Positions 23,402-34,920 of a DNA stretch of 64,000 bases are shown here, piece after piece. Every line of letters starts with the position of its first letter. The first letter of the stretch is position 1. The notes under the pieces are model-generated. The model searched no databases and was not told where the DNA came from. It saw nothing but the letters and a program-made list of their open reading frames with translations. Origin of the DNA: Flaccisagitta enflata (Eukaryota > Chaetognatha > Sagittoidea > Aphragmophora); assembly GCA_965153355.1 (NCBI GenBank), contig OZ231127.1, positions 61,504,001-61,568,000 of the forward strand, written 5' to 3'. The translations under genes were made by a program, and so were the position numbers.

Positions 23402-23864
23402 ATGGGCTCAAATTGGACATTACAGTGAAACATTATTTCAAGCATTTTTCATGTTCAATTTGCATAATTAGAGCCCGATCTCTTTGGAAAATCGATTTGA
23501 CCTGATCAAGGCAATCTGTAATCGATGCTTTAGTTATATAGAATGCCTATGGAAATAAATTCTCTTATAACCAGGGATGTGGAAGCGATTGACCGCTTCC
23601 AATTTAGAGGATGGGATAGCTACTAGTATTTGAACTGTAAAATGGAAGCGGAAGCGGAAGCTGTATTAAAATCGACCGTTTCCACATCCCTACTTATAAC
23701 TACTACTCTCAATTCTATACAAAAGAAGCATTGATTAGGGAACGCATAGTTGAGTCCAAATCGATTTTCCGATGAGACCGACTATGCAAATGGAACATGA
23801 AAAGTGCTTGGAAATACAGCGTAGTATTTCATCCAAATGCCCAAATTGAGCCCCGCTTTCCCAT
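23402..23864. repeat. Foldback element with a nested hAT-type insertion
   Basis: Arms about 23402-23540 and 23710-23864: GGCTCAAATTGGACATT... against ...CCAAATTGAGCC, with shared inner blocks TTTTCATGTTC and GAAAATCGATTTG. The loop holds the 23572-23692 element. Confidence 0.75.
23572..23692. mobile_element. hAT-type MITE, 121 bp, with perfect 8-bp target duplication
   Basis: Ends CAGGGATGTGGAAGCG and the inverse of TAGGGATGTGGAAACG. CTTATAAC is duplicated at 23564-23571 and 23693-23700. An 8-bp duplication with CAGGG-type ends is diagnostic of the hAT superfamily. No coding capacity. Confidence 0.85.
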
Positions 23865-24505
23865 TTTTTGCCCTAGATGGATAATCTTGAGCTGATTCAT
23901 CCCCTTGCACTCCGCCTTGCACCTCGCCTAATTAGGACATAATGACGAACTTCGGAGGCAAGCTACAAATCCGCATCCTGAACTCACGTCAACATGTAAT
24001 CTTTCCTAATTCCTTACCGAAACCTGTAATCTGGTTTCACCAAGTGAGGTTTGAGGTTAAGGTCAAAAACTCTACAAGTGGCTTTGAAGAACTGCATTAG
24101 ATAATAGATACTCGGAAACTGGATACATGGCAGTCCGATGTAAGCAGAGTTGTGGTAAACTAGATCTAGAGATTCATGTTCATATTAGGCAGCAGGATGT
24201 TGAACGCTTGAAAATTTATATTTCCACTAGGATTCTGTTATACACTAAGTTTCTATCACAAGTATACAGGCGACCTAAGCCCCTTCAACAATATATCGTC
24301 AGAATTCAGGGTAAGGTGGGGGGGGACGGCAGAATAGTGGCCACTGGGCAGGGGGAGTAGGGGGACATATGCTAACAGCAATGGGAAGGAAGCAGGTGAG
24401 GAGCAAAGAGAAACCGAGTCTGCAAGGCATACAATTGCGCACTTTTTCATTGTGTTTTTCCCCCTGTGCCATTTGAGGGCATCAATAAGTTACGTTTACT
24501 GGCTT
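23865..24505. other. Spacer 3' of CUL4, no gene seen
   Basis: Lies downstream of the CUL4 stop on the minus strand, so its 3' UTR should be here. No clear AATAAA signal on the minus strand within the first 100 bases was identified. Confidence 0.35.
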
Positions 24506-27500
24506 TTACGCGACGTAGTGATAAGTGTTCGAGTTGGTTGCGTCTCGTTCCATGTAGTCACGATCGATGAGACTTTCAATCCTCTTCTTTAGGTCTGCTG
24601 GTTTGACGGGGAATTTGAGCTGCTCGTACAACTCGGAGATGAGAAGGTTGTGAGTCAACGTCTTGCGCATCTTCATTATGCGCACGATGGCAGCATCGAT
24701 TTGGTATTGCCGATCCTAAGAAAGAGGCATTGACAGTCAAACCGGGGTGTATATACAGTGGGATCAAACTTTAGTGGCACCTCTATTTAAGGGATATCCG
24801 GATTTAAGCGACAACACTGTCTGGTCCTGAATTTTTTCAGGATTTCCAATGTTAAAAAACTTAAGATAAATTTGATAGATTTAGAAAAATTTTTTAAGAT
24901 TTTGAGATAGTTTTTGAGATAAAATTTATTAGAAAATTGTGGAATATTTCCGGTGCCATGAATATCCTGCCATGAACTAAATTAATCATTGTTGATAAAC
25001 ATACTTAAAGCAAAAGGATGTGGTTACGCGCCATGAATTTGGTAATCCTTGGTAACTAACACAAAGATTCTTAATACAATGATAAGTTCAATTCAAGGGA
25101 TTTCGGATTCAAGAGAAAAATAGTAAGTCCCAAGAAATCCCTTAAAAAGAGGTCCCACTGAAATTGAGTAGCTTTGGATTCCCCCCCCCCCCTCCCCCCT
25201 GACTGATTTTTTCCCTGCGATGCGTCGCGTCATGTTTTAAAATCTGATTTTCCTCCCCTTAAGGCAATGAAACAATTTAGTTAAGGTTTAGATTAGTGTT
25301 ATTTTTTTTCTTACTCATCAGTTTTTGATATTTGGTACAATCAAAAGTTATATTTTCCCCAAATTGTCTTTCTCTTTTTCACCCTTGATTTCCTTCCCCA
25401 TCTCCAAACCCTTTGATCCCCCCCCCAAACCCTTTGATTCCCTCCCCCCCCCACCGGGGGCAGAAAACTCAATTATATACAGGCCTACAGCCATATAATC
25501 AGTTAGGCGTGGAATAGCCATGATCGCGAAAAGGTTTATGGTCATCAGAGGAATTAGGAAACTTACCAGGATACCCGATAGCATTCAGTAATTCACTGGT
25601 TCGCATGACATTCCCTACAGAATCCCACCGGATTACCGGGAAAACCTGCACGCACCTGGAAAACTCGTTCGGTTGTGTTGACGTTTTCTTCTGTGGTCTC
25701 TTTCATTTGAATTTGATTGATCTTGATTCGGTACAATTTGTGCTTAAATCCTAAATTTGAAAGAGAAACCCAACGTTGAGGTACAATAGAAAGCGCAGAC
25801 AGACAGACTAACAGGTAGACAGACAAACAGGTAGACAGACAAACAGGTAGACAGCCAAACAGGTAGACAGCCAAACAGGTAGACAGCCAAACAGGTAGAC
25901 AGCCAAACAGGTAGACAGCCAAACAGGTAGACAGCCAAACAGGTAGACAGCCAAACAGGTAGACAGACAAACAGGTAGACAGACAAACAGGTAGACAAAC
26001 AGGTAGACAGACAAACAGGTAGACAGAAAAACAGGCAGACAGACAAACAGGCAGACAGACACATTTACCTGCATGAAATTGGAAGGTGTCCGTGTCCTCG
26101 ACATCTTTCGAAGCTGGTTTCTTGAGAATGACTCTGGCTTTGCCGCATGCTAAGGATTGCAAAGTTCGTTTGAGTTCTTCTTCTTCGATGCCAGTTGCTT
26201 GACGCATTTCCTCGAACGAAACTTCTTCTTTCTCGTTAAAGTTCAACAACACCAACGTTTGAAAGAGGGAAACCTGTTTGCATAAGCAATTGGGTTCGAT
26301 AAACGAAATAAGCGATATCGACCGAGGGTGTTATGTTTGATAACGATGATGATAGCGATGAAGACAAAATGATGTCCCAATCGCGATGATCAATGATCGG
26401 TTCACCACTTAATCGCGAACTTAATTTCGGTCCCCGGAGGGCACTTGGCTGATCGGCGATTGAGAGGTAGAGGTACAGAGCGGGATAGAACCAACAACTA
26501 ACGAACCGACAGTCCTAATTGGCCTGATTATCACAGCCTTTCACGTTTTCTTTACCTGCAATTCCTTCTTTCCGCCGACAAAGTCCGCCTTCAAGACGCA
26601 ATGGCCGAGAGAAGGCTGCCACTGCAATTTCCTTCCGCTGTACTTGGAAAGGTAAAATCGGGTGAAGATTTCTTGGTATTTGACCATCTCGGGCGGCATG
26701 TGGACTTCCATCGGAGTGTAAGTTGGCCAGTGACCCTGAAAAAAAGTTGGTCTAAGTATCAAAAGGCAGTTCGGCAAAAAGCGTCCCACCAACCACACAC
26801 ATGTTAAAATTATTACATATTGCCGAACTCACCACACCTCAAGTCATTACAGTACACAGAGCAATTGATAGCCCTACCATTGTCAAAATGTTGACGGCCA
26901 AATCGATCGCTGAGGGCGAGTCAAGCGTTGAAAGATGTTGCTTAAAGTTGAGCATGAAGTCTTTGGAGAGTTCCATGTCCTTGAACATGCCCTCCAGTTT
27001 GGAAGTGAAACCCCCGCCACATTCCTTACATCAAAATGCAAAACAGTCAAGAATTCAGGATCACGAAAGAAAAATGAGAGTAGCCATATAGGCTGTATAA
27101 AAACTACTGGGCAAAAAATCGTCATATGTCAGCGTACATTGTATATTGGTTATTTATTTCTCAATATAGAGCGCTTTTTTGTTGGAAGTCAGCATAACTT
27201 TCAAAAAGCTATACTTTTTTGGCCGTGTTAAGTTCCAGTGGTATTATTGTAAAGATGGTGTCTTTATCAACCGGCCATTTCCAAACTGATAGACCAGGAA
27301 CACTGGGATTGGTCTAAAATGAAAGATTAATTGAATACAAATTGACGAACTTAAGCTAATAAATAACTCAGCATTTGATTTGTTTGGATTTGGCATGTTG
27401 ACTTGGCCTCAAAAACGGTAATTTATTCAACTCATGTTAATTTCCAACAACCGTCAACCAAGCGCTCAATACTGAGGTTTGTCATATCAAAAAGGTAGCA

Positions 27501-30500
27501 TATTACCAACATACGCCAGTTGAAAATTAAGTAAACATGCACAAAATCACAAACGCATGTTCGCGCGTAAAAAATTGTCATCGCATGTGCAGACGCACAA
27601 ATTCATATACACAAGCAATGAGACCTGTTCAAGGTAACAAACACACAGCATGCACAGGTACCTGCTTCAATTTCGACAGCATGGACTTTTCAGCATCCAC
27701 GCTAGCACTCTTTCCGACCAGTAATCGTTTGGCGAGGTCCTTCTTGTAAAACGCCTCGAACACATCTTTTCCATGGATGAATCGAAACAGGACCATAATC
27801 TTATCCAACAGTCTTTCGAGTTCCTGAAGAGGGATATTCATTTTATTCCCAGGTTGAGAAACGATGCAAGCATTTTCATATTCATGTACAAGAGATTCCA
27901 CCTAGAATTTCCTCATGCTATGGGGAAGGTTACGCGCCAAAACAAAAAACCATGCGCGACGGACCAAATACAATGTACAATGGAGAAAAATCATGCATTA
28001 TGAATACATTATAATTATAAAAGAGACCCGCTTTTAACGGAATTACCCCTATAAAAGATTCTAATATTTGGCCCCTTCAACCAATTTTCTTTTATTTCAT
28101 ATGTCTGCTATAACTGAATTCCGCTTATAACAGATGAAATTTGCTGGTCCACTGAAATCCGTTGGAGCGGGGTTTAACTGTATAAACGGATTTTTTAACC
28201 TCTTCCGTCGCTTCCTTGTTGCCAGCTCTCAGCTTGGTGTCAACGAACTTGGCGATGAGTTCAGCCGGTTTGTTGATTCGCGCATTGATAAAGTTCTCAA
28301 AACTTTCTTTCATGCCGTTGACGAACTTTTCATTGCTCTGGAAGCAGTTTTTGATGATTTGGTCGAGTTTTTCCTGTGATCGAAGAAAGAAGTGACAGGT
28401 ATTGGGTTCAGTTTTTCTCGCTTTTAATATTCAATGACTTTAGTATATTTGAACCCAATCCAAATCACATTTGTGACGGTTGATGGTACAAAAGAAAAAT
28501 TGGTCAGAAACCAAAAAAATACAGATTGATTCAAGGGCCAAGCAGAAAAACACGTAAGTGCAGTGACTACAGTGAGTGCAGTGAGCAATACCAACGGACC
28601 GTCGTACCGCTTACTGACGCACAATGGCGCGCGTCAAGAGAAAAATGTTAACAATTGCCAAAAGTCACACTGCGCAATAGAGCAGATTTAATACTTCCTT
28701 ACTTTGAAGTCGAGCAATTCTTGCACCATGACCGGATCCTTTTCTGGATTGACAACGATACACTTGCCAGTTAATTTGATGAATCGGGCAAAGTAAGTGC
28801 AAAGGTGGCTAAGTCCGTCTTTCACGCGCGAGAAGAGACTGTAGATAAGAGTGAGGTCCGCCGTTCGGTTTTGCTCCAACAGTTGATCGAGACCCTGATC
28901 ATGCAGCAAGAGAGGGAAAACAGTTGGGAAGGGTGCGGTTAAGTGGGTCAATTACTTCTCTCAGAATTTGAGAAATTGCTATGGACTTTAAATTGAGGGG
29001 CCGAAGTATCGCCAAGACACACGTGGCCAACTGTTTTTCCGTCATGCGGTGCTCTCTAATAGCTGAGAACAAGTGACGCGGGGTCACAATATCGTTGCGC
29101 ACGGGTAGCAGGGGCGTCCAACCTCCATCCACATCCCACGCCCCCCCCCCCACACACACACGCGTAAACGGAAAGCATCTAGAACATTCGTTTTCCCACT
29201 TTTCGACTCGTGTCCATGGACCAACAAGTCGACGGATGGATATAGCCTCATATAGAGATGCGTTTACGCAACAAAAAGGATGTTTGCAGGACACGCGTTT
29301 GGACGCGAGCTTGACAGCAGTCGCTGTTAGTGTCCAGAAATGAAAGTTCTTTTACATAGCACTCGAACCCGCCTGCACGCAGCACCGACCTTTTCCAGCA
29401 ATTGGATGACGTGCTCCTGCAGCAATTGTTTCTCGACACACGATATGAGAGGCTTTCTGGTAGACGCATCGAGATAATGCATGAGACGTCCGTTCTCCTC
29501 ATTGAGTCGTTTGTCCACATGAGCGATGTATTCCGGCACATCGCGATCATGCATCAGTCTTTGACCCTCGCTGGCGTACAGGCGATCCGTGGCCTGAGAC
29601 GAGCGAGAACAGGAGAACAGGACAGCAGTCGACAAAATCTGGCCATTACAAAATTGTATTTGTCCACAAATTCTTTAGTTGCTCGCTAACCTGTAAAAAC
29701 TCCATTTCAAAGGCGTCTTGATAGATTTGAAGGTCGGAGAGCATCCGCAGAAGGCTTTTCAAGAGAGATCTAATAACGGAAGCAGTTTGAAACGACTGAT
29801 ACAAAACACTTAAGGCAACTATTCATGCAACTATTCATGTCCATTTAGCATTTCCATGTCAAAAAGCACCTGTCAACGGCGTCTCCGTGACGTTCTTTTT
29901 CAATGAGCTGCAACAGGCCGTCGACGGTTCGGTTTTGCACGAGAGGGTGTGAAATGATGTACAGACGAAACAGTTCCAGACCCATGTCCCAAATCGAAAG
30001 AATCGACGAAGTCTGGTAATGCAGAAAATTTCAAGTCGTCATCAAAAAAAAACCTAACACGAGGCGACACAACCTACGAAAATAGAACATGTGCCATCAA
30101 GCTGAATGACGCTTTTGGACGCTCCCCTAAAAGACAAAAAATGACAAGTTCCATCGGGCTATCCAACGTGGCGGTATCCATTTGTCATTCTCAATACGGT
30201 CATTTAAGACATAACATTACAAGGTGGTGAATGCGAACTTAAATACGCAGCGTACCATTGCCACCAATCTACGATCGAAAGTCACGAGCCTCGTGATCTC
30301 ACCTGCAATACGTACGTCCTATCCAGAAACAAAAAGATGGATCTGATCATGATCATTTGTCGACAATGTGATTGCCAGCATTGGTCGATGTCTTTCAGGA
30401 ACAGCACGCTCTCCGTCATGTCACCGGTGAATCGAGCCAATTTCGTCTTGACGTGAGCCTCGCACTGCGTCTTCAGGTTTTCGTAAAGAGTGATGGACAT

Positions 30501-31751
30501 TTTGTGGGAGCACATGTTCTCCACCGCCTGATACAGTTCCTCCAGCGAGTACTGGATAGCGGTGCTGTTATGAATCGCCGCTACGGCCTCCTCGAGTTTC
30601 TTCCAAGTCACTTCCTGATAATTGTCCGGCAACTTAGGCTTTTCCTTAAAGTTTTTGATGACTAGTTTTTTGGCGACGGCGGGTTTGTTGTTGCCGAGGT
30701 GGTTGGAGTAACGCGACAGGCCGTTGGCCCCCGTCAGCGCCGAGAACCCCGCCGGCCGCGTCATTTGTTCCCCCATACCCTTCACTCGTTTCGTCGGCGG
30801 AGTTGAACCAGAATTCTCAGCTGGGAAAAAGAATCGATATTAAAATGAAAGGGCCCTTTTTTTTACAAGCGTGCATGCGACAACCTCTTCCCAGTCCGTA
30901 GCAAAGTTCTTCATTACAGATAATGATAATTGCACTACATGCGCCTTAAGGCCATAAGTGAGAAAATAGGCAGCAAATTTAGGTTCTATAACTAACAGGT
31001 CTCCCAAGGGCAATATGTGGTCAGCGATACCCGTTGCCCTGCATTGCATAATCGTGAATTAGAGTGAGAGCAGCGGCCTTAAAAGACATAAGGTGACTTT
31101 TGTTCGTTCATCTATCTCTTTGGCCCTCTCAAGCCCTCAGTCTGCCCTATCAAGCCTAAAATCTGCCTTATCAGGCTTGAAATCTGCCCTCTCAGACCTG
31201 AATTCTGCCCTCTAAAGCCTTGAATCTGCCTGAGAGGACAGATTAAAGGCCTGAGAGGACAGACTGCAGGCCGGAGGACAGATTTCAGGCCTGAGAGGGC
31301 AGATTTCAGGCCTGATAGGGCAGATTTCAAGCCTGGGAGGGCAGATTTCAGGTCTGGGAGGGCTTGGGGGGACAAACGGACAAAGGGATGAATAACTGTA
31401 AGTCTCCCTGTGGTCTACAGGACTTCATCCCCTTTGGGGCCGCTGCCCAATAAAAGGCGCTGTACCCTCCCACTTATTTTCTCACTTAAATTGAAACCTG
31501 CAATAATAGACCTGAACATTTAATCTATTGGGCGGATTTCTACTATTGCCATCAAAATAAATGAAAAGGAATGTCATGAAAGGGCCAAAGCATATCACAT
31601 ATCACTCAGCAGTATTCCATTTTTCTCTACTCAGCCACACAAAACAAAATTCGACCGAAAAATAGTTACCTGATGCCCTTCGCTTTTTTGCAGTCACTTT
31701 CTCCAAACAGTTCTCTGTCCCTTCCTCAGGCTTAACTTCTGAGAGTGGCAT
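24506..31751 (-). CDS. CUL4: Cullin-4, scaffold of the CRL4 ubiquitin ligase, 13 exons, complete
   Basis: Exons (minus): 31751-31670, 30820-30303, 30012-29870, 29769-29691, 29593-29390, 28894-28703, 28373-28200, 27823-27662, 27024-26878, 26735-26556, 26273-26069, 25750-25656, 24715-24506. All introns GT-AG; total 2391 nt, 796 aa (human CUL4A 759, CUL4B 913). Start: TAA lies two codons upstream of the ATG. Residues 1-45 are basic (AKKRR, PPTKRVK), resembling a nuclear localisation signal. Cullin repeats follow ([35 protein letters not shown]), then the cullin homology domain ([55 protein letters not shown]) and the C-terminal winged helix with the neddylation site RIMKMRK (Lys about 742), ending YHYVA. 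CUL4 is known to bind DDB1 at its N terminus and RBX1 at its C terminus. Near-identical family blocks in every exon make this the safest call here. Confidence 0.97.
24772..25160. mobile_element. MITE with pogo/Tigger-like ends, in CUL4 intron 12
   Basis: Left end TTAGTGGCACCTCTATTTAA and right end, inverted, TCAGTGGGACCTCTTTTTAA; both continue GGGAT. The CAGT.G.ACCTC...TTAA pattern is common in pogo/Tigger-type inverted ends. The exact termini and target duplication are unclear. Confidence 0.55.
25799..26062. repeat. Minisatellite, 16-bp unit, about 16 copies, inside CUL4 intron 11
   Basis: Unit ACAGGTAGACAGCCAA in the centre, ACAGGTAGACAGACAA at both sides, one copy shortened at 25998. Related to the 16-bp array in the EPS8 intron through the shared GTAGACAGACA core. 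Confidence 0.94.
28020..28181. mobile_element. MITE with pogo/Tigger-like ends, in CUL4 intron 7
   Basis: Right end, inverted, is CAGTTAAACCCCGCTCCAAC then GGATTTCAG; left end is AAAGAGACCCGCTTTTAACG then GAATT. Interior has further inverted ACTGAATTCCGCTTATAAC-like matter. It stops 18 bp short of the donor of exon 7. Confidence 0.5.
30960..31460 (-). repeat. Structured dispersed repeat, copy inside CUL4 intron 1
   Basis: Blocks in order: GGGCAATATGTGGTCAGCGA, GTTGCCCTGCATTGCAT, GCAGCGGCC, GTTCGTTCATC, then a ~21-bp CCCTCTCAGGCC/AAATCTG core running in both directions around 31220-31240 (it switches strand, making an internal palindrome), then CTACAGGACTTCATCCCCTT and TGGGGCCGCTGCCC. Confidence 0.65.
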
Positions 31752-32290
31752 CAATTACTATTGTGGGACCAAAAAGAGAACGAACCATGTGTAACTGAGG
31801 ATAAAACCATACAAAGAGTTTTACAAAGACAGGTAATCAACACCGCGTTAGGGGAGATCGTCGGTCAACTGTCAAGAACAAGACATCGCAACTAAAAACA
31901 AGGGACACGAAAGAATAATAATTTGACGATAGTTAGGCAAGAGTTAAGCCTGTGTTAGTAATTTTACTCATTCTGATGGAATCTACTGCAATGAGCCAGC
32001 GACAAAAACAATACTCAGGGCCAAAGTGTCACTGAGAGTCATTGAGAAGGTAAGTTCTTTTACAGAACCAACGGCAATGGTGTAGTCCATCTTGATTCTT
32101 GGTCGTCAGTCGTCACATGAGCAGGCAGTAGAAGACAGATTCAGCCAAAATGGTCATTTGTTCAGAGTTCCTTCTACCATCAATCGTTCAATGATGACAA
32201 ACCAAGCCATGACAAAAGACATTGAAAACTTTGTTGAAAGCCCAGTTAACAGTTGAGTGGCATGAGTCGCCAACTTTCATTAATCATTAC
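31752..32290. other. CUL4 upstream region, no other gene seen
   Basis: 5' UTR and promoter side of CUL4 by position. No TATA box or upstream exon could be supported. Confidence 0.35.
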
Positions 32291-32293
32291 ACT

Positions 32294-32365
32294 TTTAAGT
32301 CGCGTGCACGCGTCTCTACAACCCGATCGGTCGGTCCGTCTGTCGGTAACACTTTGCTTTTTTAC
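32294..32365 (+). repeat. Hairpin plus GTCGGTCC module of the dispersed repeat, fragment
   Basis: TTTTAAGTCGCGTGCACGCG then TCTCTACAACCC and GGTCGGTCCGTCTGTCGGTA. The hairpin at 32299-32314 has one mismatch. Confidence 0.6.
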
Positions 32366-32632
32366 GTAAGAAAGCAGACCAGAAAACAGGTTCAAAGGGT
32401 CAACCATTTTCCAACCTTATTTTGATAAAAAAAACTCGTTTTTCTTTCAAAAAATGTTGTGGACATGTCATTTGGTTGCATATTACTTATAAGAAGGGAC
32501 TTGGACCCTTCGATAGACACTAGATACACTCTACAGGACGACAAAGCGGTAAAAACCTCATCAAAATCGTCATTTGATATGACAATTTGTTTCTCAGTTG
32601 CATACATCCACAATGATAAAGCAATTAAATAA

Positions 32633-32683
32633 AAAGCTTCAAAATTACAGTCCCCGACTGGGGACTGTAATTTTTGAAGCTTT
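32633..32683. repeat. Near-perfect 23-bp hairpin
   Basis: AAAGCTTCAAAATTACAGTC plus CCC, loop GACT, then the complement with one extra T. It ends 3 bases before the next hairpin (32687-32702), so two hairpins stand side by side. Confidence 0.8.
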
Positions 32684-32686
32684 CTC

Positions 32687-34720
32687 GTTGCGTAAACGCA
32701 ACTCGATGAGATACGCAACAAGACAGCAATTTCAAGAACAAAAAAGAAAAAAAATATTCAGTATTGTTTTAATGATGACAAAACTTAATAATGATAACAA
32801 TAGTTGATGATGATGATGACAACAATAAATGACAATGACAACAAAAATCTAAGAAAAAAATATTTAAAAAAATTTTTTTTAAATTTTCAAAAAAAAAAAA
32901 AAAAATTTCAAAAAAAAATTTCAAGAAAAAAAAAATTTTTCTTTTTTTAAATTTCAAAAAAGATTTTAAAAACTTTTTAAAAAAATTTATTAGTCGAAAA
33001 TGATGACAGTAGTTGAAGATGACAGTAATTGAAGATGTTGACAGTAGTTGAAGATGATGACAGTAGTTGAAGATGATGACAGTGGTTGAAGATGATGACA
33101 GTGGTTGAAGATGATGACAGTGGTTGAAGATGATGACAGTGGTTGAGGATGATGACAGTGGTTGAAGATAATGACAGTGGTTGAAGATGATGACAGTGAT
33201 TGAAAATGATGACAGTGGTTGAAGATGATGACAGTGGTTGAAGATGATGACAGTGGTTGAAGATGATGACAGTGGTTGAAGATGATGACAGCAGTTGAAG
33301 ATGATGACAGCAGTTGAAGATGATGACAGCAGTTGAAGATGATGACAGTAGTTGAAGATGATGACAGTAGTTGAAGATAATGACAGTAGTTGAAGATGAT
33401 GACAGTAGTTGAAGATGATGACAGTAATTGAAGATGATGACAGTAGTTGAAGATGATGACAGTAGTTGAAGATGATGACAGTAGTTGAAGATGATGACAG
33501 TAGTTGAAGATGATGACAGTAGTTGAAGATGATGACAGTAATTGAAGATGATGACAGTAATTGAATGATGACAGTAATTGAAGATGATGACAGTAATTGA
33601 AGATGATGACAGTAATTGAAGATGATGACAGTAATGAAGATGATGACAGATTGAAGATGATGACAGTAGTTGAAGATGATGACAGTAGTTGAAGATGATG
33701 ACAGTAGTTGAAGATGATGACAGTAGTTGAAGATGATGACAGTAGTTGAAGATGACAGTAGTTGAAGATGATGACAGTAGTTGAAGATGATGACAGTATT
33801 GAAGATGATGACAGTAGTTGAAGATGATGACAGTAGTTGAAGATGATGACAGTAGTTGAAGATGATGACAAGTTGGAAGATGACAGAAGTAAGATGATGA
33901 CAGTAGTTGAAGATGATGACAGTAGTTGAAGATGATGACAGTAGTAATGATGACAGTAGTTGAAGATGATGACAGTAGTTGAAGATGATGACAGTAGTTG
34001 AAGATGATGACAGTAGTTGAAGATGATGACAGTAGTTGAAGATGATGACAGTAGTTGAAAATGATGACAGTAGTTGAAGATGATAACAGTAGTTGAAGAT
34101 GAATCTTAAAATCCATGATGGCAAACCTAAAGAAAAATTAGAATGAAATAAATGAGCAAGTAAAAGAATTCATCAACTCTATATAAATTGCCTAAGTCCT
34201 AGTAACATACTACTACATTAATAAGCTAATATCTTATAAACCAGACTTCAGATTTAATTCAAATTTTGCAGGGGCAGTTCAATTAATATCCTTTACTTGT
34301 ATACCAAATAAAAAAAAATTCACATAACTTTGCTACCCTTTGCCTATGTAAACTGCCTAAGTCATAGTAACATATTACTACATAAATGAGCTAATATCTC
34401 AAAAACCAGACTTCAGATTTAATTCGAATTTTGCAGGGGTTGTTTATTTAGTACCCTTTACTTGTATACCAAATAAAATAAAAAATTCACGTACATTTAC
34501 TACCTTCTACCTATGTAAACCACATAAGTCCAGTAAAATATTACTACAAAAATAATAAGCAAAGGGTAGTAAAATTTAATGAATTTTTTTGAAAATTGGT
34601 ACACAAGCTCCTATTGACCTATAAACAACACCAGCAAAGTTTCATAAAATTCTGAAGTCTGGTTCCAAAAATATGACAAGGTTTTAAACAAACAACAACA
34701 AACAGACTACACGATCAGGT
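32687..34720 (+). mobile_element. Composite minisatellite-carrying element, probably full length
   Basis: Order: hairpin GTTGCGTAAACGCAAC (32687-32702) and CTCGATGAG; A/T tract (32811-32990); 19-bp minisatellite (32998-34110); TCCATGATGGCAAACC (34112); a 3' module with internally repeated blocks (ATTTTGCAGGGG twice, CAAAGGGTAGTAAA, TTGGTACACAAG) ending in AACAAACAACAACAAACAG. The 3' module is shared with 15330-15720. No coding capacity, so it would be non-autonomous. Boundaries and mobility are inferred from shared modules. Confidence 0.5.
32998..34110. repeat. Minisatellite, 19-bp unit, roughly 58 copies
   Basis: Unit AGTTGAAGATGATGACAGT. A block of GTGGTTG variants (33070-33290), a block of GCAGTTG (33285-33340) and a block of GTAATTG (33540-33635) show local expansion of sub-variants. 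Stop-free in all three minus frames, which produces long artefactual frames up to 451 codons. Confidence 0.96.
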
Positions 34721-34789
34721 CTACCTCATAGTCACCGACGAAAACTGGGTCACGTTCGCAATGACAATCCGTGTCTTTTGTTTTTAAGT

Positions 34790-34920
34790 GTTTTAAAGCG
34801 GGTAATGTTTTAGGGGTGGGGTTAGGGATGGGATGGGGTGGGTTTTAGGGTTAGGGATAGAGTAGGGATTAGGGATAGGGTGAGGGTTAGGTGTGGGTTT
34901 GGTTTTATATGTTTAAGCTC
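34790..34920. repeat. Degenerate TTAGGG-rich stretch
   Basis: Repeated GGGTTAGGGAT, GGATTAGGGATAGGG and GAGGGTTAGG. Telomere-like in composition but not a clean array. A similar stretch is at 61180-61260. Confidence 0.55.

Noticed and set aside
27225-27315. Minus-strand stretch in CUL4 intron 8 that partly resembles coding sequence
   Set aside because: Exons 8 and 9 join in phase without it, and the frame meets a TGA; it ends in CACTGGAACTTAACACGGCC, more like a transposon end.
32769-34124. Very long minus-strand frames (up to 451 codons) in all three phases
   Set aside because: They are the 19-bp minisatellite read in each frame; the unit contains no stop, and 19 is not a multiple of three, so all frames stay open.
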